Positions 31,643 through 37,896 of a stretch of 37,896 nt of DNA are shown in pieces. The first letter of the stretch is position 1; each line of letters begins with the position of its first letter. Under the pieces are notes generated by a model. That model made no database searches. It had not been told where the DNA came from and saw only the letters and a program-made list of their open reading frames with translations. A program made the translations under genes and the position numbers. The DNA comes from Candidatus Ozemibacter sp. (lineage in GTDB: Bacteria; Muiribacteriota; Ozemobacteria; Ozemobacterales; Ozemobacteraceae): the NCBI GenBank assembly GCA_030446435.1, contig JASURT010000006.1:1-37896 (forward strand), given 5' to 3'.

Positions 31643-32877
31643 TGATCATTCTTAGAATCGCATATAGAAACCTCTGGCGTAACAAAAGAAGAACTCAGCT
31701 AACCATGATTGCCATGGTTTTTGCCTGTTCTTTGCTGGTTTTTTCGCTGGGCTATTATGATGGAATTTTGTGGAACCTTATCAACAACGCCACCGAAAAA
31801 GAGAATGGGCATATCACCATCGCACGACCAGGTTACGTTGATGCACCATCGATAAACAGCAATTTCTTACCTGAAGCTTTTTTTGATGAAATAGGCAAAG
31901 AGCCGATTAACAATATTAAAGGCTATTGTTCAAGGGTAACAACTTTTGCTCTGCTTAGCAGTGGGCCTGAAAGTAAAAGCCAGACCCAGCCTTCTGAGAT
32001 CATGGGCATCGACCCGGTTGCAGAATCAAAGCTCAGCAAATTGGCTGACTGCGTTGTCGAAGGTTCCTTCATCAAGGGCAACGAGCGAGAAATAGTTCTG
32101 GGCCGCGGGTTGGCCAGAAGGTTAAAAGCAAAACCAGGCGATGAAATAATTCTGGTAAGCAATGGCGCCGATGGGTCAATAGCCTCAGAAATTCTCATTT
32201 TAGCCGGAATCATCGACACTGGCGAAGAATTACGCGACTCAAGTCTGGCGATAATGAATATCAGAGAAGTTCAACAACTATTTGTTTTAGGCGAAAACGT
32301 TCACAGTCTGCGCATATTTCTCGAAGACCCGCTTTCGGCAAAAGAAGTAGCAAAGCGTCTGCAAAAGCGAACCAAGAGCTTCGAAGTTACCCCCTGGCAT
32401 TCAATTTTTCCCCAGATTTCAAGTGTTCTCGGCATATGGTTCGGCATGCAGCTGTTCACCATGGCAATCTACTATGCTGCATTGGCAATGATTACGTTCA
32501 ATACAATGTATATGGCATTTCTTGAAAGAATGCATGAGTTTGGGGTTATGCGTGCCATTGGCCTGAGTCGACTAAAACTTTCACTGCTGATACTTTTCGA
32601 AAGCTTCATTATCGCGGGCATTTCTGGCCTGATTGGCATAACCATCGGCACTGCAGCGAATTATCTGCTGTATTACCACCCAATCGACCTCAGCCATTGG
32701 TTTGACAATCTCAGCTGGGGCGGGTCTTTCATCAAAATACAACTGTTCTGCGTTCCGGGCTGGTCGACAACCATGATGCCATTTCTGGCTATCCTCGTCC
32801 TGGGCATATTGGTCGCAGCCTTCCCGGCTTTCAGACTACTAAGATTAAAACCTGTCGAAGCGCTGAGAGAGGCATAA
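31642..32877 (+). CDS. FtsX/LolE-like ABC transporter permease, first of two
   Basis: 411 residues. One N-terminal membrane helix (about 18-38, MIAMVFACSLLVFSLGYYDG) is followed by a large periplasmic domain (about 40-270; MacB-type) and three C-terminal helices (about 275-300, 315-345, 370-395). Signature pieces are AYRNLWRNKRRTQLT near the start, MHEFGVMRAIGLSRLKLSLL (about 293-312) before the last helices, and the end LRLKPVEALREA. The start is ATG 31642, which overlaps the LolA-like stop (TGATG), so the two are translationally coupled. It pairs with the next permease to form a heterodimer powered by the ATPase at 34140. Confidence 0.9.
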   Translation: MIILRIAYRNLWRNKRRTQLTMIAMVFACSLLVFSLGYYDGILWNLINNATEKENGHITIARPGYVDAPSINSNFLPEAFFDEIGKEPINNIKGYCSRVTTFALLSSGPESKSQTQPSEIMGIDPVAESKLSKLADCVVEGSFIKGNEREIVLGRGLARRLKAKPGDEIILVSNGADGSIASEILILAGIIDTGEELRDSSLAIMNIREVQQLFVLGENVHSLRIFLEDPLSAKEVAKRLQKRTKSFEVTPWHSIFPQISSVLGIWFGMQLFTMAIYYAALAMITFNTMYMAFLERMHEFGVMRAIGLSRLKLSLLILFESFIIAGISGLIGITIGTAANYLLYYHPIDLSHWFDNLSWGGSFIKIQLFCVPGWSTTMMPFLAILVLGILVAAFPAFRLLRLKPVEALREA

Positions 32878-32878
32878 A

Positions 32879-34123
32879 ATGATTTTATTTAAACTTGCCT
32901 GGAGAAACATCTGGAGAAATGTAACAAGAACAATGATTCAGATCATGGTTATCGCCGGCAGCCTGTTTTTCGTAATCTGGATGCAGAACATCTCGTGCGG
33001 GTCTTATGAAAAAATGATCGCAGATTCTGTTCGCTCTGGAAGCGGGCATCTGGCCTTTCAGCACTCAGATTATCTCAGCGAGAGAAGACCCGAGCTTGTC
33101 ATACCCGCAGATAAAGCCTTAAAGCTGGCCCAGAATCATGACGAAATCAAACATATTCTTCCAAGACTTCAGATACCCGGTTTGATTCGCAGCAGTCGAG
33201 AAAACTGTTCGGCCATGATTTTGGGCGTCGATTTTAATCGCGAAAAAGAAGTCAATGTAATTCTGGCTGATAAACGCAAAGTTGAAGGGCGCTTGCCCAC
33301 AGAACTAGAGACAACAAAGGCTTATGTCGGTGAAAAGCTGGCACTTAGACTTCAGGTAAAGCTTGGACAAAAAATCGTCTTCATGTTTCAAAACCTTGAA
33401 GGCGTCATTACCTCGAAGCTTTACCGAATAGCGGGTATTTTCAGAAGCGGGGTCGGAAAAATAGACAGCGGCATGGTTTTTGTCGACCGTAGAAGTTTGG
33501 GCAAAGCGTTTGGAGACCCGGATGCCGTGCATGAAGTAGCACTGATTTTAAAAGACAGAACCACGCTCGAGAGCATAAAAAAAACTCTGGAGATGGAATC
33601 AGACAAATCCATGCCTGAAAGCAGCAAACTTCTGGCCTGGGAAACAACAATGAAACAACTGGCTGATGCCATAAAAATCGATCAGGCAAATCTGCAATTC
33701 ATGATTTTTCTACTTTATGTTCTGGTCACCATAGGCACTATCAACCTTCTGTTGATGAGTGTTCTGGAAAGAACTCGCGAATTTGGCCTGTTGCGGGCGA
33801 TCGGCTTTGAAAAGTCACGCATCAGAAATCTTATCGGGTTTGAAGCGATTCTCGTCGGAACCATCGGCAGTTTTTTCGGTCTTCTTGTCGGCACGTTGGC
33901 AAGTGCTTACAGTTGGCACTATGGCCTTGACTTCTCTGCGATGTTCGGCGCTCAGGAAGTTGCCGGCATGCTATTCGAACCCACGATCAAATCCATCTGG
34001 AACTGGAAATGGATGTTTGGCCTTACCACAAGCATGATCTTTATGGTTTATCTCGCCTCAATTTACCCGGCCGGCAAAGCCATGCGAGTTAACCCATCTG
34101 AAGCCATGCGAAGTTACCAATAA
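32879..34123 (+). CDS. FtsX/LolC-like ABC transporter permease, second of two
   Basis: 414 residues with the same layout as its neighbour: LAWRNIWRNVTRTMIQ, one N-terminal helix (about 20-40), a periplasmic domain to about 275, and three C-terminal helices. The coupling region is LERTREFGLLRAIGFEKSRI and the end is AMRVNPSEAMRSYQ. It begins one base after the stop of the first permease. The two permeases are clearly paralogous. In LolCDE and MacB systems such permeases pull a lipid-linked protein or small molecule from the inner membrane without moving it across the cytoplasm. Confidence 0.9.
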   Translation: MILFKLAWRNIWRNVTRTMIQIMVIAGSLFFVIWMQNISCGSYEKMIADSVRSGSGHLAFQHSDYLSERRPELVIPADKALKLAQNHDEIKHILPRLQIPGLIRSSRENCSAMILGVDFNREKEVNVILADKRKVEGRLPTELETTKAYVGEKLALRLQVKLGQKIVFMFQNLEGVITSKLYRIAGIFRSGVGKIDSGMVFVDRRSLGKAFGDPDAVHEVALILKDRTTLESIKKTLEMESDKSMPESSKLLAWETTMKQLADAIKIDQANLQFMIFLLYVLVTIGTINLLLMSVLERTREFGLLRAIGFEKSRIRNLIGFEAILVGTIGSFFGLLVGTLASAYSWHYGLDFSAMFGAQEVAGMLFEPTIKSIWNWKWMFGLTTSMIFMVYLASIYPAGKAMRVNPSEAMRSYQ

Positions 34124-34139
34124 TAAAGGAGCCGCCTTA

Positions 34140-34823
34140 GTGAATACCGTAGAACTGAAAAATACCAGCCGACACTACCAGTCTGGCTCACTTGTGGTAA
34201 AAGCAGTCGATCAGGTCGATCTTCACCTGAAAAAAGGCGACTTCGCTGTGCTGGCCGGACCATCCGGCAGCGGCAAATCGACATTGCTCAACCTGATAGG
34301 TGGTCTGGACCGACCCACCGATGGCGAAGTCTACATAGACAACGAATTACTAAACGATAAATCTGACGAGCAGTTATCCAGAGAAAGACTCGAAAAAATC
34401 GGCTTCATTTTTCAAGCCTATAATCTTATTCCGGTCCTGACAGCTTATGAAAACGTTCAATTCATCATGCAGATCAGAGGTATACCAGAAAAAGAACACA
34501 GAGAAAAAATCATGCCTCTGCTTAAAGAACTCGGCCTTGAAGGCCTTGAAGATCGAAAGCCCCCCGAGCTTAGCGGCGGTCAGCAACAGCGAGTAGCGGT
34601 CGCACGGGCCATCGTATTGGAACCTGCAATAATTCTTGCTGATGAACCCACCGCAAACCTGGATTCTGAAACGGCAGTAAACCTTTTACAGATAATGAAA
34701 CAGCTTAACGAAGAAAAGAATGTTACTTTTCTTTTCAGCTCACACGACCCGATGGTGATTGAAATCGCCGAAAGGGTCATCTCGATGCGAGATGGCAAAA
34801 TCACCCGGGACGAAAGAAAATGA
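34140..34823 (+). CDS. LolD/MacB-type ABC transporter ATP-binding protein
   Basis: 227 residues, GTG start (34140) after AAAGGAG. Walker A GPSGSGKST (40-48), Q loop FIFQAYNLIP (89-98), ABC signature LSGGQQQR (144-151), Walker B IILADEP (164-170) with D loop NLD (173-175) and switch His202. The short length and the IFQAYNLIPVLTAYENV piece are typical of the LolD/MacB/FtsE branch that powers FtsX-type permeases. The final TGA overlaps the ATG of the barrel gene by 4 bp (ATGA). Confidence 0.93.
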   Translation: MNTVELKNTSRHYQSGSLVVKAVDQVDLHLKKGDFAVLAGPSGSGKSTLLNLIGGLDRPTDGEVYIDNELLNDKSDEQLSRERLEKIGFIFQAYNLIPVLTAYENVQFIMQIRGIPEKEHREKIMPLLKELGLEGLEDRKPPELSGGQQQRVAVARAIVLEPAIILADEPTANLDSETAVNLLQIMKQLNEEKNVTFLFSSHDPMVIEIAERVISMRDGKITRDERK

Positions 34824-36043
34824 ATAAATCGTTGGCCATCATCGTGCTGTTATTGATGCATTTGGCATTCGTCGCAGAAAAGTCATCAGCAATGCAAGAC
34901 GGGGCCGCATTAAGGCAGATTTTCAACTGGCAGAATTTGCCCCATGCCTATAGCGAAATGATCGATGGCCCGAAAAAATCGTTCAGCTTTCAAACCCTGC
35001 TGCGCTACTGGAACAATCTAACCTTTTCCAGGGTTAGACTTAAAACCGCTTTTGAATTCAACCAGCTGTATTCACAAACCCCTATTGACTGGGGCTTTAA
35101 CAGCAGCAAAAAAGCTGCAGACTTCAAGGCTTTCAAAACCTCAGCCAAACTGTTGAGCCGAAATAAGTCAAGCATCGGTTTTGATATTGAACGATTTGAT
35201 CTGCATTTTTCAAGTGGCAAATTTGATTTCCAACTTGGCAGACAACCCATAAGCCTGGGAACAAGCCATTTTGTTTCAGTTCTCGATGTTGTCGCTCCCT
35301 TTCACCCGGGTTATCTTGACGGTTCATACAAACCCGGGGTCGATGCTCTTAGAATAAGAACCTTTGCCGGAGAAACCGGTGAAATGGAACTGATTGGCAT
35401 CGCAGCTGACCAGATTGAACACAGCGCTTTAATGGGCAGGTATCGCAATACTTTTGCGAATTTCGACATTGAATTGGTCGCAGGACAATTCAGAAAAAGG
35501 AAGTTTCTTGGAATCGGCTGGGAAGGCGAAAGACGAAAGGTAAACATTTGGGGTGAAGCGGCTGTCTTTCAGAGAAAACAATCACAAGATGCTCATCTGG
35601 GCGGCTTTTCAAACGACCTTGCCTTGTCTTTCATCGCCGGGTGTGAAAAAGATATCGGAAAAGACTGGCGCGGAGGCATATCATATCTACACCAGGATTT
35701 CGGTGCTGATAAGGCCGCCGAACTTGTTCGGGCAATTTCGAGCGCCCCCTTCACACAAGGCTGGATGCATTTAAGCGGCAAAAGTTATTTTCTTGTCAGT
35801 GCAAACCGTGAAATGAGCCCGTTGAGTCATCTTAATATCAACGGCATGATCAATTTGCATGACAAGTCGACTCTCTGGCAGCCGGTAATAAATCTCAGCA
35901 CCGGCAACGAATCCGATATTGCTTTTTACGCCTGGCTGAAAACTGGCAAAAATCCCGTAAAAACAGCATTTTCAATGAGCCTTGAATCAGAATTCGGCAC
36001 ATTTTCGACAGGTGCCGGTTTTATTTACAGAAGATATTTTTGA
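34820..36043 (+). CDS. outer-membrane beta-barrel protein of the export operon
   Basis: 407 residues. A signal peptide (1-25, KSLAIIVLLLMHLAFVAEKSS region, Ala-rich end SSAMQDG) is followed by barrel strands with alternating aromatic and polar residues and an end of GFIYRRYF, terminal Phe. The segment FQLGRQPISLGTSHFVSVLD then VVAPFHPGYLDGSYKPGVDA (about 133-173) matches the loop found in DUF1302-like and alginate-export-like barrels (a GRQ-x-I-x-x-G start, a PxxP, and a KPGVDALR end). It overlaps the ATPase by 4 bp, so it is part of the operon. The role as the outer-membrane end of the export route is inference from position. Confidence 0.75.
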   Translation: MNKSLAIIVLLLMHLAFVAEKSSAMQDGAALRQIFNWQNLPHAYSEMIDGPKKSFSFQTLLRYWNNLTFSRVRLKTAFEFNQLYSQTPIDWGFNSSKKAADFKAFKTSAKLLSRNKSSIGFDIERFDLHFSSGKFDFQLGRQPISLGTSHFVSVLDVVAPFHPGYLDGSYKPGVDALRIRTFAGETGEMELIGIAADQIEHSALMGRYRNTFANFDIELVAGQFRKRKFLGIGWEGERRKVNIWGEAAVFQRKQSQDAHLGGFSNDLALSFIAGCEKDIGKDWRGGISYLHQDFGADKAAELVRAISSAPFTQGWMHLSGKSYFLVSANREMSPLSHLNINGMINLHDKSTLWQPVINLSTGNESDIAFYAWLKTGKNPVKTAFSMSLESEFGTFSTGAGFIYRRYF

Positions 36044-36061
36044 TTTATTGATTCAACAAGT

Positions 36062-36091
36062 TTGACGTAAATCATACAAAGAAATTATAGT
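36062..36091 (+). promoter_or_regulatory. promoter of the sensor gene pair
   Basis: -35 TTGACG (36062-36067, five of six), an 18-bp spacer and -10 TATAGT (36086-36091, five of six). The transcript would start near 36098, about 40 nt before ATG 36138, and contains the AAGAGG ribosome site. No clear terminator was seen between the barrel gene and this promoter. Confidence 0.7.
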
Positions 36092-36137
36092 TGAGATAGG
36101 TACAGAGTATTCGCAGGCCAAAATCAAGAGGTATCGT

Positions 36138-37160
36138 ATGAGGGCTTATCTCAGAGTTGTGTTCGCACTGACCGCAGTTACCGCGATTTTTCTGTACAAC
36201 TATTTTGAATACTCAAAAAAAGCTGAAAAATCACAGCAGCTTTCGCACAGATTGACCAAACTTGCAGACAATATAAACAATCAGATAAAAGGCATCGAGA
36301 CATCGGTATTAAATCTTGCTTCTGCCACGGTTAATGCCTTTGAAAATCAGGATAGTTTCATTACACGCGTAGATAAAACACAATACCAGATATCTGACAA
36401 AAGGCTGTTTCGCATTAATGCCACCAGTAGTTCAGCAGTTTTTTCGTCGAATATAATTCCGATCGATGACGAATTTTTAAAAACGGCCTATTTAACTGAA
36501 GCAATAGAAACTCACTTGAGCCAAATAGAGCTTGAATTCTCAGTTGTCGGACAGGTTTACTATATTCACCACAATTCTTTCTGCCGAATTTTCCCGCCTT
36601 TTGATGTAATATCCCAAAATTTTATCGAAGAAGATTTTACCTGCTGCCATTTTTATTATCTCGCCGACGAGAAGCATAACCCCGAAAAAAATGCGGTCTG
36701 GATCGATGAACCTTACGTTGACGGCACAGGCAGAGGCTGGCTGATTTCGTGCATTGCCCCGGTCTATAGACAAAACCAGCATATCGGAACCGTCGGCGCC
36801 GATCTGACCCTCGAGCTTATAAATAAGAACTGGACCCTTTCTTCAAATCGTTTCCCGGTTCTTCTGGTTTCAGATAGTGGTCAAATTATCGGCGGACACC
36901 ATGAAGCTTTCAGGATTTTTTCCTTTCCACAGCTTGTTAACCACAATTTTCTCGACACCATCAAATTGAACAGCTTTCTGCCAAAGCATTTCAATTTGAA
37001 AAACAGTCAAGTAAAAGAGATAAGAGAAATCAGCACCAAGATACTTGCAAAAGCCTCATTCAGAACCGTAATGCAAACATTCGACAAAAAGTATCTTGTC
37101 GGCAGTCAAAGGCTAGAAAAAGCAGGTTTGATTTTGATTATGATGACCGAATCACCATGA
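36138..37160 (+). CDS. lone dCache-type extracytoplasmic sensor protein
   Basis: 340 residues. One membrane helix at about 6-24 (RVVFALTAVTAIFLYNYF) anchors a long helix (SQQLSHRLTKLADNINNQIK) and a Cache/PDC-type ligand domain (about 55-340): the first part carries AVWIDEPYVDGTGRGWLIS (about 192-210) then APVYRQNQHIGTVGADLTLE, a classic dCache stretch, and a second lobe with PVLLVSDSGQIIGGHHEAF. Unlike chemoreceptors or kinases it stops at MMTESP without a second membrane helix or an output domain. The stop overlaps the ATG of the next gene (ATGA). It may deliver ligand information to that partner; a frameshifted single receptor is unlikely because the next gene opens with its own membrane helix. 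Confidence 0.8.
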   Translation: MRAYLRVVFALTAVTAIFLYNYFEYSKKAEKSQQLSHRLTKLADNINNQIKGIETSVLNLASATVNAFENQDSFITRVDKTQYQISDKRLFRINATSSSAVFSSNIIPIDDEFLKTAYLTEAIETHLSQIELEFSVVGQVYYIHHNSFCRIFPPFDVISQNFIEEDFTCCHFYYLADEKHNPEKNAVWIDEPYVDGTGRGWLISCIAPVYRQNQHIGTVGADLTLELINKNWTLSSNRFPVLLVSDSGQIIGGHHEAFRIFSFPQLVNHNFLDTIKLNSFLPKHFNLKNSQVKEIREISTKILAKASFRTVMQTFDKKYLVGSQRLEKAGLILIMMTESP

Positions 37161-37896
37161 AAAAAATTCGCTTTCCTTATACAATACTGGCAATAATGCT
37201 GGTAACTATCGGCTTTTCAATCACGTTGTATTACCAGCAACGCGAGACAGCTATCGCCAGAGAAGTCGAGAAACTGAAAGCGATGGCAAGATACTCTGCC
37301 TTTGAAACCTCTATCCTTTTTAATCAGCTTAAATCAGAGCTGAATGAAACAGCCATGGCAGGACACTTCGCCAATATCTTAAAAAGCCCTTACCCATACG
37401 ACAGCCAGGATCGCATTTACATCAGGCGCTTTTATGCTAGATTTCAGGATCTTATAGAAGAAATTTGCATATTCAGCAATCCGCCAAAGTGCAAAACAAT
37501 AGTTCGACAACCGGGTAACTATTACATTTTCTCTTCTACGGTTGAAATGAAAAGCGACATGCCGACTCAACCGGGTCTTTACCTGAAAAGCAACAAACTT
37601 TATCTGGTTATAAAATCCTTTGTTTCAGAAGAAATCTCGATATGTCTTACATTGTCGATTGACAGGCTCATAAACAAGGGTGAGTTTTACAACTACTCGA
37701 GTCCAGTCGTTTCAAGAATGCTGTTTTCGCATGAAACTTTGACCCACAAAGAAAATCTTTCGTTGAGAATGATCAGCGATAAAATCAATGCAAGCGCGAC
37801 TATTCCAATAAGCGGGGCGTTGAAAAAGTCATTTTCAAACGCATATGAACATTCAGAAAAATTCTCAGTATCCCACCTGGGCAACCGGCAGTTTTA
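37157..37896 (+). CDS. membrane sensor protein, N-terminal part (runs off window)
   Basis: At least 246 codons, open to the right edge. The start ATG 37157 overlaps the previous stop. Residues 5-25 (RFPYTILAIMLVTIGFSITLYY) are one membrane helix, followed by a coiled helix (QQRETAIAREVEKLKAMARY) and an extracytoplasmic mixed alpha/beta region (to about 246) with FYARFQDLIEEICIF and PGNYYIFSSTVEM, similar in style to Cache or other periplasmic ligand domains. No kinase or cyclase domain is reached within the window, but the layout is that of a sensor histidine kinase, diguanylate cyclase or chemoreceptor. The translation has no internal stop. Confidence 0.7.
   Translation, partial: MKKIRFPYTILAIMLVTIGFSITLYYQQRETAIAREVEKLKAMARYSAFETSILFNQLKSELNETAMAGHFANILKSPYPYDSQDRIYIRRFYARFQDLIEEICIFSNPPKCKTIVRQPGNYYIFSSTVEMKSDMPTQPGLYLKSNKLYLVIKSFVSEEISICLTLSIDRLINKGEFYNYSSPVVSRMLFSHETLTHKENLSLRMISDKINASATIPISGALKKSFSNAYEHSEKFSVSHLGNRQF

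Noticed and set aside
1-37896. CRISPR array, tRNA or rRNA genes
   Set aside because: No regularly spaced repeats and no cloverleaf or rRNA-like conserved segments were recognised on reading both strands by eye; a covariance-model scan was not possible.

Overview
The window reads as ordinary chromosome from a Gram-negative-type (diderm) bacterium of moderate GC with an anaerobic or fermentative lifestyle. Diderm architecture is shown by a TolC-type protein, two C-terminal-Phe outer-membrane barrels and a LolA-like/ABC export operon. Anaerobic metabolism is suggested by a long single-chain pyruvate:ferredoxin oxidoreductase and a ferredoxin-nitroreductase fusion. The rpsU-nfeD-floA order, abundant GAF/PAS/HD-GYP signalling and lack of a close match to a familiar model genome fit a poorly cultured phylum; Riflebacteria is my guess, not a result. 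Genes are tightly packed, there is no stretch over 300 bases without a gene, and I saw no tRNA, rRNA, insertion sequence, prophage or CRISPR array.

Layout. 1-1360 (minus): the start of a TolC-family gene and a small outer-membrane barrel, each with its own signals. 1493-9916 (minus): a compact run transcribed as glnA, then a free-standing Hint (intein-like) gene, pcrA, a membrane-anchored glycogen-binding-domain protein and a PocR-GAF4-HD-GYP signalling protein. 10102-11091 (plus): a PfkB-family kinase diverging from glnA. 11084-13886 (minus): a hybrid histidine kinase overlapping a GNAT acetyltransferase. 14016-17612 (minus): pyruvate:ferredoxin oxidoreductase with a clear promoter and terminator. 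17827-22693 (minus): hinT, rpsU, two nfeD genes, floA and two unknown genes, a membrane-microdomain cluster. 22795-24699 (minus): class B acid phosphatase behind a DUF3592 membrane protein. 24948-27962 (plus): ferredoxin-nitroreductase, cmoM and a MATE exporter. 27959-28795 (minus): a zinc-ribbon membrane protein. 28991-29785 (plus): tlyA. 29798-30694 (minus): a GAF-PAS protein. 30872-36043 (plus): a five-gene LolA-like/FtsX/FtsX/LolD-like/barrel export operon. 36138-37896 (plus): a lone dCache-type sensor overlapping a second membrane sensor gene that runs off the window.

The most notable item is the 374-residue Hint protein. It has the N-terminal and C-terminal blocks of an intein, but Met stands where the splicing Cys1 should be (an in-frame stop codon lies directly before it), the block B His is Gln, and the C-terminal His-Asn is Val-Met. 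It overlaps by 8 bp the start of pcrA, a helicase family that in other bacteria can carry inteins, and the PcrA here is uninterrupted. It therefore looks like an intein that became a separate, splicing-dead, conserved-length gene next to its former host. Other points worth a look are a perfect 14-bp palindrome that contains the start codon of nfeD just after rpsU, two consensus promoters that would give nearly leaderless mRNAs (hinT and tlyA), and a palindrome over the -10 of glnA.
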